Source of the DNA: DASTSN01 sp035760665
Lineage (GTDB): Bacteria > Bacteroidota > Bacteroidia > Chitinophagales > Chitinophagaceae
DNA: 64,000 nucleotides
Assembly (NCBI GenBank): GCA_035760665.1
Contig: DASTSN010000071.1
Location: 1-64,000, forward strand
Direction of reading: 5' to 3'
Of the stretch, positions 44,430 through 53,644 are shown piece by piece; position 1 is the first letter of the stretch, and the number at the start of each line of letters is the position of its first letter. Made by a program: the position numbers and the translations under genes. Below the pieces are notes generated by a model, which saw nothing but the letters and a program-made list of their open reading frames with translations, was not told where the DNA came from and did no database searches.

Positions 44430-44663
44430 TTATAATTTGCCTTCCTGTTTTTCCCATTTACTTATTTTTTTGTCGAGTCGAACAACATATAAAATCAATC
44501 CTGCAAGGATAGTGAGCATCACAGCGATGACCACATAAATCCGGCCGTTACTTCTCATCTGATCGGCCATTTCCACCTCTTTGCCGGCGGATTCCTGTGC
44601 CATGGCTGCTGCAGTTATTATAACGCTTAACAGGGTGTAAATTATTTTCTTAACACCAATCAT
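44430..44663 (-). CDS. CcmD-like small membrane protein
   Basis: The 77-residue protein starts at 44663 (MIGVKKIIYTLL); its ATG overlaps the ccmC stop (ATGA), showing translational coupling. It has a signal-like N-terminal hydrophobic stretch ending MAQ, then a transmembrane helix (IYVVIAVMLTILAGLILYVV) followed by the basic tail RLDKKISKWEKQEGKL. CcmD in proteobacteria is a comparably small protein that stabilises the haem-loaded CcmE-CcmC complex. The sequence itself is too short to prove homology; position and topology support the call. Confidence 0.7.
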   Translation of the reverse strand: MIGVKKIIYTLLSVIITAAAMAQESAGKEVEMADQMRSNGRIYVVIAVMLTILAGLILYVVRLDKKISKWEKQEGKL

Positions 44664-45352
44664 TTTAGTAAAGTTTGTTCTTTTAATAAGTTCAGTCGGA
44701 TTTTTAATGTCGTCAGCCAAACGCCCAGCAAGGTCCAGCCGATGATGGCGGGATAGAAAACCACCCGCATCCTGTTATCAATATCGCTGAAATTCAGGGC
44801 AGGGTTTCCTTCGCGGCCCGGGTGCAGGCTTGGTAAAAGCCTCGGCAATATCCAAATGGTGGGAAACAGCATGGCATATGCGAAAATGTTGTACACAGCG
44901 CTAACCCTTGCTCTTTTGTCGATGTCTGGTATGGAATCCCTCAATACGTGGTAGGCGAGGTAAATCAGCAAGGCGATCGCTGCGCCGATTAATTTTGGTT
45001 CCCTGGCAATGGCGCTGAAGGAAGCTGCTGCCGGGTTGTTAGGATCGGCCCAGGTGTAACTCATCCAGATGGTTCCAGTGGCATAGCCCAGCACGCCAAA
45101 CACAATACCGACGGTGGCGTACTGGCGGGCATAAATGTCGTGCCGTATATTATTGGTGCGCAGGTATTTTACAGCATATACTACCGACACAGTGAAAAGG
45201 ATCATCATGCAAAACCACATGCATACATGAAAATAAAGATTGCGGATGGTTTCCTGCAAGGCTGGTAAATGTGGTACATCCAGTAAAAGACCAGCCGTAA
45301 ATGTGTAAACCAATAACAAAACTGCTAATATCTTCCACCAGGATTTGTGCAT
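44660..45352 (-). CDS. ccmC: haem exporter/cytochrome c maturation protein CcmC
   Basis: The 230-residue protein has six predicted transmembrane helices of the CcmC/CcsA family (PF01578). The first periplasmic loop has a conserved His (RNLYFHVCMWF); after the third helix comes the Trp-rich haem-handling segment GTIWMSYTWADPN, a reduced version of the WGTWW motif; a second His lies at LIYLAYHVLRD. CcmC loads haem onto CcmE in the inner membrane for c-type cytochrome assembly. It lies between ccmB and the ccmD-like gene; ccmA, ccmE and ccmF are not in the window. Confidence 0.9.
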   Translation of the reverse strand: MHKSWWKILAVLLLVYTFTAGLLLDVPHLPALQETIRNLYFHVCMWFCMMILFTVSVVYAVKYLRTNNIRHDIYARQYATVGIVFGVLGYATGTIWMSYTWADPNNPAAASFSAIAREPKLIGAAIALLIYLAYHVLRDSIPDIDKRARVSAVYNIFAYAMLFPTIWILPRLLPSLHPGREGNPALNFSDIDNRMRVVFYPAIIGWTLLGVWLTTLKIRLNLLKEQTLLK

Positions 45353-45487
45353 ACTTTCTTAGTGCGGCTGTTATCAGGGGAGGTGTTTACTGGCAAGCAA
45401 CCCCATGTGCCGGCTTTCAGGCAGCAAAAATAAGGTGGCAAAAATTAATGGTAAATAAAATTTGGAATACCCGGTGGTGACAATGAG

Positions 45488-46144
45488 CTAATCCTTCCAC
45501 AAAAAAGGAAAAAGAATAACAGCCAGTAATATGATCATAAGATCTAATGCGACTAATAATAAGACCGACGCTACAGGAATGGTAAGCATATCCGTAAAAA
45601 CAGCACGGGATAAGCGCATTAATAATAATAGTTGCGGTAAAATGATTGGAAAACCAAGGATTGCCATGATGGCCGCATTTTGCTGCGCTTTGGCTGCAAT
45701 GGCCGCAAGAAAGGTAAATACCAGGCTGAGGCTCCAGCCACCCAGTAATACTAACCCGGTAAATGTTGCCAGCTTTTGCAGGGGATTGCCCAGAAACATG
45801 GAAAACAGCAGCAGGCTCAGTAAACTCATAAACAACATGAGCAGGGAATTGAAAAAGAGTTTTGCCAGGATAAAATCCCGTGGACCAGCAATTGAATAGA
45901 AATAGAGCATCCTGCCTTTGCTTTCCTGCAAAAAACTCTTGGCGACTGCATTGATACAAATGAATAATTGTGTAACCCAAAACAGGCCATTCCATACATT
46001 GGTGTCGGGCTCTTCTATGGCCATAAATAACACAAAGATGGTGGCGCCAATGTACAGTAACACGCCATAAAACGTGTATTGCTGGCGAATTTCCAGCAAT
46101 AAATCTTTTTTAAAAAGAGCGTATATGTGGTGTAGGGATTTCAC
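45488..46144 (-). CDS. ccmB: haem exporter subunit CcmB
   Basis: The 218-residue membrane protein has six hydrophobic segments, the CcmB N-terminus ALFKKDLLLEIRQQYTFYGVLLYIGATIFVLFMA and the segment LFFNSLLMLFMSLLSLLLFSMFLGNP. With an ATPase (CcmA, not present here) CcmB forms the ABC complex that frees holo-CcmE. I start at GTG 46144, which overlaps the tdk stop in GTGA; an upstream ATG would overlap tdk by 34 bases and add residues unlike the family. A 135-base gap separates it from ccmC. Confidence 0.88.
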   Translation of the reverse strand: MKSLHHIYALFKKDLLLEIRQQYTFYGVLLYIGATIFVLFMAIEEPDTNVWNGLFWVTQLFICINAVAKSFLQESKGRMLYFYSIAGPRDFILAKLFFNSLLMLFMSLLSLLLFSMFLGNPLQKLATFTGLVLLGGWSLSLVFTFLAAIAAKAQQNAAIMAILGFPIILPQLLLLMRLSRAVFTDMLTIPVASVLLLVALDLMIILLAVILFPFLWKD

Positions 46145-46713
46145 TTTGTTTCCTCGTAGTAGCATTTGCGGCACCGGGGCTCGTACACATCTTTTTCGCC
46201 CAGCATAATGGTATCTTCATTCGGCACTTTTCGATAAGAATAATTGGCAATATTCCCGCATTTAACACAGATGGCATGCAGTTTTGTTACGTAATCGGCT
46301 TTCGCCATTAAAAAAGGCATTTGACCAAAAGGTTTTCCTAAAAAATCCATATCCAGCCCGGCCACAATTACCCGTGTGCCCCTGTAGGCAAGTTCGTCAC
46401 ACACATTGGGTAATTCATTATCAAAAAACTGCGCCTCGTCAATACCAATTACGTCCACATCCTGCGCCATCAGCAGTATTTTCTGCGAATTATCAATCGG
46501 GGTTGAGTGAATGGCATTCTCATCATGCGATACGATTTTAATTTCATCATACCTTGTATCTATACCGGGCTTAAAAATTTCAACTTTCAAGTTGGCGATT
46601 TTGGCTCGTTTCAGCCGGCGGATTAATTCCTCTGTTTTTCCGCTAAACATGGATCCGCAAATCACTTCAATCCACCCCCTGCGTTCGCCTCTTATGTCTG
46701 GTTCGATAAACAT
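46141..46713 (-). CDS. tdk: thymidine kinase (type II)
   Basis: The 190-residue enzyme phosphorylates deoxythymidine. The P-loop is GSMFSGKTEELIRRL, the Walker B/DEAQFF region is IGIDEAQFF, and the lasso zinc site is CVKC...CRKC near the C-terminus. I start at 46713 (MFIEPDIRGERRGWIEV), ten codons inside the longest frame, because family members begin close to this point. ccmB follows with a 4-base overlap, an unexpected pairing of nucleotide salvage and cytochrome assembly. Confidence 0.95.
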   Translation of the reverse strand: MFIEPDIRGERRGWIEVICGSMFSGKTEELIRRLKRAKIANLKVEIFKPGIDTRYDEIKIVSHDENAIHSTPIDNSQKILLMAQDVDVIGIDEAQFFDNELPNVCDELAYRGTRVIVAGLDMDFLGKPFGQMPFLMAKADYVTKLHAICVKCGNIANYSYRKVPNEDTIMLGEKDVYEPRCRKCYYEETK

Positions 46714-46817
46714 TGTTAATATTCTTCCTGGGAAATTATGCACATTGGCTTATGTGGCAAACTGTTTGTAACTTTAAATGACATTTTTTAAAAAGTTGAC
46801 AAAAGTACCATATTCTA

Positions 46818-47516
46818 ATGGAACGCATTCAGGTTCTGATCCGAAAATTAAATGAACAGTTGGAACAACAAGCCGGTGCCGCGCAAATGCTCCTTACTGT
46901 GCAAATGCTGCAGGCCGAATTGTCCCGTCAGCAGACTGAGGGTAAACAAATACTGGGTACTTCAAAAGTAGCGGTTGTTTTACCAAAACCTGCAGCTGTT
47001 CCGGCCTATGCTTCAGCTGATATAGAAAAATATGCGCCCAAAGTTGCTGACGATCAGCCAGTGGAAGAAATTAAAGAAGTTCAACCAGTTTCTGGCAAAG
47101 GACCTCAGGTGAAAAAGCAGCGTCCCGAAAACCTGTTATTTGATCCAATGCTGGAAATTCCTACTTTATCCCAGCAAATGGTTAAAGAAGTAAATGAACT
47201 GGCTGCTGATAAACAGCTTTCGCTGAATGACAGGCTGAAACAACAAAAAACAGAACTGGGAGAAGTATTAAAAGAAAGTCCTATAAAAGATTTGCGCAAA
47301 GCGATTGGCATCAACGACCGGTTTGTTTTTATCAACGACCTCTTTCGCGGCGATGAGCCGATGTATGAACGGAGCATCAAAACCATCAACAGCTTCCATA
47401 TTTTTGCTGAGGCTGAATATTGGATCAACAGGGAATTGATTGTGAAGCTTGGCTGGGATGAGGAAAATGAAATCGTTCGCCATTTTTACCTGTTAGTTAA
47501 AAGGCGGTTTTCCTGA
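46818..47516 (+). CDS. conserved hypothetical protein, Bacteroidota type
   Basis: The 232-residue protein has an N-terminal coiled-coil-like segment (MERIQVLIRKLNEQLEQQAG...MLQAELSRQQ), a proline-rich flexible middle (50-110) and a compact, better-structured C-terminus (150-232). The latter includes KAIGINDRFVFINDLFRGDEPMYERSIKTINSFHIFAEAEYWINRELIVKLGWDEENEIVRHFYLLVKRRF. I recognise this C-terminal block as conserved among Bacteroidota hypotheticals, but no function. It is soluble, with no signal peptide. Its 3' end overlaps the convergent Kdo transferase gene by 31 bases. Confidence 0.8.
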   Translation: MERIQVLIRKLNEQLEQQAGAAQMLLTVQMLQAELSRQQTEGKQILGTSKVAVVLPKPAAVPAYASADIEKYAPKVADDQPVEEIKEVQPVSGKGPQVKKQRPENLLFDPMLEIPTLSQQMVKEVNELAADKQLSLNDRLKQQKTELGEVLKESPIKDLRKAIGINDRFVFINDLFRGDEPMYERSIKTINSFHIFAEAEYWINRELIVKLGWDEENEIVRHFYLLVKRRFS

Positions 47517-48751
47517 ATAAAATCGATAATGATTTTGCAGGCGCCCGCCTGTGATACCACATATTCCTTAGCTGCCTGACTTTTTTGCTGGTACAACGCA
47601 CGATCTTTTAATAAGGTAATAATTATATTTTCAAGTTCTTTCGCGGTGGAAAAACTATCTGCACCTTTCACCTGAATCAGTTCGGTTGCTTCACGATACT
47701 TTTGGTAGTTTGGGCCTATCAAAACCGGTTTGCCGTAAACGGCTGCTTCTAAAACATTATGTACACCATCTTTTGTAAAACCACCACCCACATAGCTGAT
47801 ATAACTGTATTGATAAAGGCTGGCGAGCATGCCGATATTGTCAATAATCAGCGTGCCAGCCGATACGCAGGGCCGTTCATCTGCAGCGATGGCAGAATAC
47901 AATACTGCATCCGGGAAGACTTTTCTCAGTTTGGCTAAGCGGTTTTCATTAATCTCGTGAGGGGCAATGATTAATTTTAACGAAGGGTCTTTTATGGCTG
48001 CCAATGCTTCCCGTAAAGCATTTTCATCCTGTTCCCATGTACTGCCGGCTACAATACAATTCATGCCATTTATAAAGGCTGCTGCGGCTGCAATGGGTTT
48101 AGGCTGGTTGGCGATTTCCAGCACCCTGTCAAAACGGGTATCGCCGGCAATGGACGTGGTTTGTTCAAAACCAGCTTTTTTCAGTAATTCTTCGGCGGCA
48201 GCATTCTGAACGAAAATATGTGTAAAGCAGGAAAGCATATACCGGTGAAAAGCGCCATACCAGCGGAAAAATGGCTGGCCGGGTCTGAAAACTGCTGAAA
48301 CCAGCAAAAGCGGAATCATTCGCCGGGAAATGGCAGACAGGTAATGATACCAGAATTCATATTTTACAAAAACAACCAAAGACGGCCGTACCGTTTCGAG
48401 AAACTTTTTGGCATTTGAGGGGCTGTCGGGCGGTAGGTAAAAAACCCAGTCTGCCAGGGGATAGTTTTTCCGCACTTCGTAGCCGGAAGGGGAAAAGAAT
48501 GTTAGTAGAAGTTTATACTGGGGGTATAGTTTTTTTAATTCTTCCATCACGGGTCGCCCTTGTTCAAACTCACCCAGGGAAGCGCAATGAAACCAGATGA
48601 TTTTGTTATCACTGCCAACCAGGGTACCTAAACGGTTCCAAATATTTTTCCTGCCTTTCAGCCATAGCCTGGCCTTTTCATTTTTGAGCGCTGCAAGGCG
48701 AATGCCAAGCAGGTAGAGTCGAAGAAAAATGGTATAAAAAAGAAGGCTCAT
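47486..48751 (-). CDS. kdtA: 3-deoxy-D-manno-octulosonic acid (Kdo) transferase
   Basis: The 421-residue GT30 enzyme transfers Kdo from CMP-Kdo to lipid IVA, committing lipid A to LPS core synthesis. An N-terminal membrane anchor (LLFYTIFLRLYLLGIRL) is followed by IWFHCASLGEFEQGRPVMEEL with the catalytic Glu, YEFWYHYL, SAVFRPGQPFFRWYG and the C-terminal nucleotide-binding block YVGGGFTKDGVHNVLEAAVYGKPVLIGPNYQKYREA. This is evidence for a lipid A-containing outer membrane. It is divergent from the nucleotide-sugar operon and overlaps the convergent gene at 46818-47516. Confidence 0.95.
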   Translation of the reverse strand: MSLLFYTIFLRLYLLGIRLAALKNEKARLWLKGRKNIWNRLGTLVGSDNKIIWFHCASLGEFEQGRPVMEELKKLYPQYKLLLTFFSPSGYEVRKNYPLADWVFYLPPDSPSNAKKFLETVRPSLVVFVKYEFWYHYLSAISRRMIPLLLVSAVFRPGQPFFRWYGAFHRYMLSCFTHIFVQNAAAEELLKKAGFEQTTSIAGDTRFDRVLEIANQPKPIAAAAAFINGMNCIVAGSTWEQDENALREALAAIKDPSLKLIIAPHEINENRLAKLRKVFPDAVLYSAIAADERPCVSAGTLIIDNIGMLASLYQYSYISYVGGGFTKDGVHNVLEAAVYGKPVLIGPNYQKYREATELIQVKGADSFSTAKELENIIITLLKDRALYQQKSQAAKEYVVSQAGACKIIIDFIQENRLLTNR

Positions 48752-48816
48752 AAATGGGGCAAATTAAGCAAGTTGCCGTAAAGTTTCTTTGTATTAGGCG
48801 GGCGGCTTTATTTTAT

Positions 48817-48824
48817 TATTTTTG
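48817..48824 (+). promoter_or_regulatory. -7 promoter box TATTTTTG of the nucleotide-sugar operon
   Basis: TATTTTTGCGCCACC is a full -7 match with the GCGCC extension, 29 bases before the first gene. TTTG at 48788-48791 is a possible -33 at 25-base spacing. Confidence 0.65.
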
Positions 48825-48853
48825 CGCCACCTTGAATCATTAAAATCTTTCGA

Positions 48854-49984
48854 ATGCGTCCTATCCAAATGGTGGATACAAAGACCCAGTACCTGAAAAT
48901 CAAATCTGAAATTGATGCGGCCGTGCAACAGGTAATGGACAGTTCCGCCTTTATCAATGGCAAGCCTGTGCAGGATTTTGCCACTCATTTGTCGGCTTAC
49001 CTTGGTGTAAAACATACCATTCCTTGTGCCAATGGTACAGATGCTCTTCAAATTGCCATGATGGCGCTGGGCCTGGAGCCTGGTGACGAAGTGATCACGC
49101 CATCGTTTACCTATATTGCCACAACGGAAGTCATTGCTTTGTTACGCCTTACCCCGGTTTTTGTAGAGGTGGATTCCGCTACGTTTTGTATGGATCCTGT
49201 TGCACTGGAAAAAGCGATTACTCCCAAAACCAGGGCGATTGTTCCCGTGCACCTTTACGGTCATGCTGCCCCGATGGATCAAATTATGGCGATAGCTAAA
49301 AAATATAATCTTGCTGTAATTGAAGATAACGCCCAAGCCATTGGCTGTGACTATCAGTTCGCGAACGGGAAAAAAATGAAAACCGGAACGATTGGTCATA
49401 TTGGGGCTACCTCATTTTATCCTTCAAAAAACCTGGGTGCGTTTGGCGATGGGGGTGCATTATTTACAAATGATGATCAATTAGCGGAACGCATGCGGAT
49501 GATTGCTAACCACGGCCAGCAAAAGCGATATTATCATGAAATGGTCGGTTGCAACAGCCGGCTCGATAGTATACAGGCAGGTATTTTGGATATAAAACTC
49601 AAATACCTGGATGATTATATTGCTGCAAGACGTAAAGCCGCTGATTTTTATGATCAACAATTTGCCGGTCATCCCAACATAAAAACACCTTATCGGGCGC
49701 CCTATTCCTATCATGTATTTCACCAGTACACATTGGTGCTGGAGGGCGCAGACCGCGACAAGCTCAAGGAGTACCTGGAGCAACAAAAAATACCTTCCAT
49801 GATTTATTATCCTGTGCCGGGGCACAAACAAAAAATGTTTGAAAAATTTAATGTCGCATCATTACCGTTGCAGGTTACGGACTGGCTGACTGAACGGGTG
49901 ATTTCCCTGCCTATGCATACAGAACTTGACGAGGAACAATTGAATTATATCGCTGATCATGTATTAAATTTTATCAATCAATAA
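48854..49984 (+). CDS. DegT/DnrJ/EryC1/StrS family sugar aminotransferase
   Basis: The 376-residue PLP enzyme converts a nucleotide-linked keto-sugar to an amino-sugar. The internal-aldimine lysine is Lys192 in SFYPSKNLGAFGDGG; other landmarks are CANGTDALQIAMMALGLEPGDEV, IEDNAQAIG and NSRLDSIQAGIL. Its beginning (MVDTKTQY) resembles WbpE/WlbC-type enzymes that aminate 3-keto-UDP-GlcNAcA. The second UDP-sugar dehydrogenase of this operon would fit such a route, but the 3-dehydrogenase (WbpB) is not here. It is the first gene of a six-gene operon. Confidence 0.9.
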   Translation: MRPIQMVDTKTQYLKIKSEIDAAVQQVMDSSAFINGKPVQDFATHLSAYLGVKHTIPCANGTDALQIAMMALGLEPGDEVITPSFTYIATTEVIALLRLTPVFVEVDSATFCMDPVALEKAITPKTRAIVPVHLYGHAAPMDQIMAIAKKYNLAVIEDNAQAIGCDYQFANGKKMKTGTIGHIGATSFYPSKNLGAFGDGGALFTNDDQLAERMRMIANHGQQKRYYHEMVGCNSRLDSIQAGILDIKLKYLDDYIAARRKAADFYDQQFAGHPNIKTPYRAPYSYHVFHQYTLVLEGADRDKLKEYLEQQKIPSMIYYPVPGHKQKMFEKFNVASLPLQVTDWLTERVISLPMHTELDEEQLNYIADHVLNFINQ

Positions 49985-49996
49985 TCTTATTCTCGA

Positions 49997-51310
49997 ATGA
50001 AAATTGCTGTTGTTGGAACAGGCTATGTAGGACTTGTAACAGGAACCTGTTTTGCTGAAACAGGTAATTCCGTCACCTGTGTGGATGTAGATATAGAGAA
50101 AGTCAAAAAGCTCAGTAACGGTGAGATTACCATTTATGAACCGGGTTTGGAAAAATTATTTCTCCGAAACCTTCGGGAGGAGCGATTAAAGTTTACGACC
50201 AGTCTCGAAGAGGGTGTCAAAGATGCTTTGTTAGTCCTGCTGGCATTGCCTACTCCGCCTGATGAAGATGGTTCGGCAGATCTCTCTTATGTGCTGAAAG
50301 TAGCCGATGATTTAGGCAAAATCATGAAGGAGTATAAAATAATCATCGATAAAAGCACAGTACCGGTAGGCACCGCCGAAAAAGTACGGGCTGCTATTGC
50401 AGCAAACTATAAAGGTGAATTTGATGTAGTTTCCAATCCAGAATTTTTACGGGAAGGGCTTGCCGTAGAGGATTTTATGAAGCCAAACAGGGTGGTAGTA
50501 GGCACCAGCTCAGAAAAAGCAAAAAAAATCATGAATGATTTATTTGCGCCTTTTGTCAGGCAGGGAAACCCAGTTATATTTATGGATGAACGTTCGGCTG
50601 AGTTAACAAAATATGCTGCGAATTCTTTCCTGGCAACCAAAATAACCTTTATGAATGAAATTGCCCGGCTCTGCGAGTTGCTGGGAGCCGATGTAGATAT
50701 GGTGCGCCGGGGAATGGGAAGCGATGAACGGATTGGAAAACGTTTTTTATTTCCAGGCATTGGTTATGGTGGTAGCTGTTTTCCCAAAGATGTGAAAGCG
50801 CTGGTGCATTCCGCCAGGCAAGCCGATTATGATTTCCAGATATTGAAAGCCGTGATGGATGTCAATGAAAAGCAAAAACTCGCCCTTATTCCACGTGTAA
50901 AAAAATACTTCAATAATGATTTAAAGGGAAAGCGTTTCGCTTTCTGGGGGCTGGCTTTTAAACCAAATACAGACGACATACGTGAAGCGCCGGCACTGTA
51001 TATGATTGATGCACTACTAAAAGAGGGTGCCACAATTCATGCTTTTGATCCGGAAGCTATGACCAATGTTAAGCGTTTACTGGGAGATAAAATTCATTAT
51101 GCCGCGAACCAATATGCTACGCTGGAAAACGCGGATGCATTAATTATTGCCACTGAATGGAATGAATTCCGGACACCTGATTTTGACAAGGTGGCAACGT
51201 TATTAAAGAGTAAAGTGATTTTTGATGGCCGTAATTTATTTGACCTCTCAAAAATGGAGAGCATGGGTTTTTATTATGAAAGTATCGGCAGAAAAACGAT
51301 TGAAGCCTGA
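49997..51310 (+). CDS. ugd: UDP-glucose 6-dehydrogenase
   Basis: The 437-residue enzyme oxidises UDP-glucose to UDP-glucuronate with two NAD+. The N-terminal NAD motif is VVGTGYVGLVTG (residues 5-16), with PTPPDEDGSADL, the central linker helix LTKYAANSFLATKITFMNEIA, and catalytic Cys261 in GYGGSCFPKDVKAL. The C-terminal domain contains AFWGLAFKPNTDDIREAP. GDP-mannose dehydrogenase is the related alternative, but the YGGSCFPKD block and the adjacent UDP-glucuronate decarboxylase favour UDP-glucose. Twelve bases after the aminotransferase. Confidence 0.92.
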   Translation: MKIAVVGTGYVGLVTGTCFAETGNSVTCVDVDIEKVKKLSNGEITIYEPGLEKLFLRNLREERLKFTTSLEEGVKDALLVLLALPTPPDEDGSADLSYVLKVADDLGKIMKEYKIIIDKSTVPVGTAEKVRAAIAANYKGEFDVVSNPEFLREGLAVEDFMKPNRVVVGTSSEKAKKIMNDLFAPFVRQGNPVIFMDERSAELTKYAANSFLATKITFMNEIARLCELLGADVDMVRRGMGSDERIGKRFLFPGIGYGGSCFPKDVKALVHSARQADYDFQILKAVMDVNEKQKLALIPRVKKYFNNDLKGKRFAFWGLAFKPNTDDIREAPALYMIDALLKEGATIHAFDPEAMTNVKRLLGDKIHYAANQYATLENADALIIATEWNEFRTPDFDKVATLLKSKVIFDGRNLFDLSKMESMGFYYESIGRKTIEA

Positions 51311-51345
51311 ATAGCCTTGCTGTCGGTCATTAACTGAATAATACT

Positions 51346-52317
51346 ATGGAGCAAAAAAGAGTACTTATCACCGGAGGGGCAGGATTCCTGGGATCTCACC
51401 TTTGCGATAAATTTATTAAAGAAGGGTATCGGGTGGTTGCCATGGATAATCTTATCACCGGGGACCTTCGCAATATCGAACACCTTTTCAAGTTAAAGGA
51501 GTTTGAGTTTTACCACCATGATGTCACCAAGTTCATTCATGTGCCCGGCCGACTCGATTATATTTTACATTTTGCTTCGCCGGCCAGCCCGATCGATTAT
51601 TTAAAAATCCCGATACCCACACTGAAGGTAGGAGCCATGGGGACACATAACTGCCTTGGACTTGCCAAATCCAAAGGGGCGCGGATACTCGTGGCATCCA
51701 CCAGCGAAGTTTACGGTGATCCACTGGTGCATCCGCAGCCGGAAGAATATTGGGGAAATGTGAATCCAGTAGGTCCCCGTGGCGTATATGACGAGGCAAA
51801 ACGATACATGGAATCTATTACTATGGCGTACCATAACTTTCATGGACTGGAAACCAGGATCGTTCGCATTTTCAATACCTATGGGCCTCGTATGCGACTG
51901 AATGATGGCCGGGCATTACCTGCATTTATCGGTCAGGCATTAAGAGGGGAAGATTTGACGGTTTTCGGCGATGGATCCCAAACAAGGAGTTTTTGTTATG
52001 TGGATGACCTGATCGAAGGTATTTACCGGTTACTTTTGAGCGATTATCATTTGCCGGTAAATATTGGAAATCCGGATGAAATATCACTGCTTGATTTTGC
52101 TAAAGAAGTATTGGAACTGACAGGGAATCAAGTAAAGATTAGCTTCAAACCCTTGCCTGTCGACGATCCTAAACAAAGGCAACCAGATATCAGCAAGGCA
52201 AAATCAATCTTAAAATGGCAGCCCTCTGTTGCAAGAAAGGAAGGGCTGAAAAAGACGCTTGAATATTTCAAAACCTTGAATAAGGAAGATTTAATGGCGG
52301 CGCCAAAAGAATTTTAG
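51346..52317 (+). CDS. uxs: UDP-glucuronate decarboxylase (UDP-xylose synthase)
   Basis: The 323-residue short-chain dehydrogenase-type enzyme turns UDP-glucuronate into UDP-xylose. It has the NAD motif ITGGAGFLGSHL, the Uxs segment LHFASPASPIDYLKIPIPTLKVG, the catalytic TSEVYGDPLVHPQPE and YDEAKRYME (YxxxK), and IVRIFNTYGPRMRLNDGRA. These blocks separate Uxs from UDP-glucose epimerase. Together with ugd it makes UDP-xylose for surface polysaccharide or protein glycosylation. Confidence 0.92.
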   Translation: MEQKRVLITGGAGFLGSHLCDKFIKEGYRVVAMDNLITGDLRNIEHLFKLKEFEFYHHDVTKFIHVPGRLDYILHFASPASPIDYLKIPIPTLKVGAMGTHNCLGLAKSKGARILVASTSEVYGDPLVHPQPEEYWGNVNPVGPRGVYDEAKRYMESITMAYHNFHGLETRIVRIFNTYGPRMRLNDGRALPAFIGQALRGEDLTVFGDGSQTRSFCYVDDLIEGIYRLLLSDYHLPVNIGNPDEISLLDFAKEVLELTGNQVKISFKPLPVDDPKQRQPDISKAKSILKWQPSVARKEGLKKTLEYFKTLNKEDLMAAPKEF

Positions 52318-52352
52318 TACCAAAACCTCGTTTTAATATTAAACACTAAACT

Positions 52353-53642
52353 ATGTATCAACAATTAATTGATAAAAAAGAGAAGCTGGCAGTTATTGGC
52401 CTTGGTTATGTTGGGCTACCCATTGCTCTGGAATTTGCCAAAAAAATAGCTGTTATTGGCTTTGATATTAATGCAAACCGGATCGAACTCATGAAAAACG
52501 GGATTGATCCAAGTAATGAACTGGACAAAAAGGCATTTGAAAATTGTGATATTGAATTTACAAATTCACTGGATATTTTACGGCAAGCCAAATTTTTTAT
52601 CGTTGCCGTACCGACTCCCGTAGATGAATATAACGTGCCGGATCTGACGCCGGTTCAAAAAGCATCGGAGACGATTGGAAAAGTAATTAAACAGGGCGAT
52701 TACGTGGTGTTCGAGTCCACGGTGTATCCAGGCTGTACAGAGGAGGATTGCCTGCCGGTGATTGAACGGATATCGGGATTGAAAATGGGGGTCGATTTTA
52801 AATTGGGGTATTCACCCGAACGAATTAACCCTGGTGACAAAACACACACACTGGCAAAAATTGTAAAAGTCGTGTCCGGTTGCGACCAGGAAGCGCTGGA
52901 TACAATTGCCAGAGTGTATGAATTGGTGGTTGAGGCCGGCGTGCACAAAGCGTCTTCTATCAAAGTTGCAGAAGCCGCTAAGATTATTGAAAACACCCAG
53001 CGGGATTTGAATATTGCCCTGATGAATGAATTGTCGATTATATTCGACAGAATGAACATCAATACTTTTGAAGTGTTGGAGGCGGCTGGTACTAAATGGA
53101 ATTTCCTGAAGTTTTATCCGGGACTGGTTGGAGGACATTGTATTGGTGTAGATCCTTATTACCTCACTTATAAGGCACAAAAACTGGGGTACAATCCCCA
53201 GGTCATTCTGGCTGGCAGAAGTATCAATGATAATATGGCCGGGCATATAGCCCGCAAAGTGCTGATGCACCTGATAAGGAACGTTGGTGATGTGCGGATG
53301 GCAAAAATTCTGGTGAAAGGTGCCACTTTTAAGGAAAATGTAAGTGACATTCGTAATTCAAAAGTGGCAGATATCATCCGGGAGCTCAAAGAGTTTTGCT
53401 TGCATATTGATGTTGAAGACCCTTTTGCCGATTCTTCCGAACTGCAGCATGAATACGGTTTTTCACTGGCTGAAAAAGTCGCAAATAACTATGATGCCGT
53501 CATTGTTGCGGTGCCGCATGAACCCTACCTGTCGCTGGATGATGACTATTTCAGTTCCGTTTCTAAGCCATCGGCCCTTGTTGTCGATATTAAAGGAATT
53601 TACCGTAATAAGATTACAAATCGCTTTTATTGGAGTTTATAG
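52353..53642 (+). CDS. UDP-N-acetylhexosamine/nucleotide sugar dehydrogenase (TviB/WbpA-like)
   Basis: The 429-residue enzyme is a second UDP-sugar C6 dehydrogenase, from a different clade than ugd. The start is KLAVIGLGYVGLPIALEFAKK, then VPTPVDEYNVPDL, ESTVYPGCTEE and GYSPERINPGDK. The catalytic Cys263 is in LVGGHCIGVDPYYLTYKAQ, and GATFKENVSDIRNSKV lies in the C-terminal domain. The GGHCIGVDPYYL type is that of UDP-GlcNAc or UDP-GalNAc dehydrogenases (TviB, WbpA, WecC), giving a UDP-N-acetylhexosaminuronate. The exact hexosamine is undetermined. Confidence 0.88.
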   Translation: MYQQLIDKKEKLAVIGLGYVGLPIALEFAKKIAVIGFDINANRIELMKNGIDPSNELDKKAFENCDIEFTNSLDILRQAKFFIVAVPTPVDEYNVPDLTPVQKASETIGKVIKQGDYVVFESTVYPGCTEEDCLPVIERISGLKMGVDFKLGYSPERINPGDKTHTLAKIVKVVSGCDQEALDTIARVYELVVEAGVHKASSIKVAEAAKIIENTQRDLNIALMNELSIIFDRMNINTFEVLEAAGTKWNFLKFYPGLVGGHCIGVDPYYLTYKAQKLGYNPQVILAGRSINDNMAGHIARKVLMHLIRNVGDVRMAKILVKGATFKENVSDIRNSKVADIIRELKEFCLHIDVEDPFADSSELQHEYGFSLAEKVANNYDAVIVAVPHEPYLSLDDDYFSSVSKPSALVVDIKGIYRNKITNRFYWSL

Positions 53643-53644
53643 CA

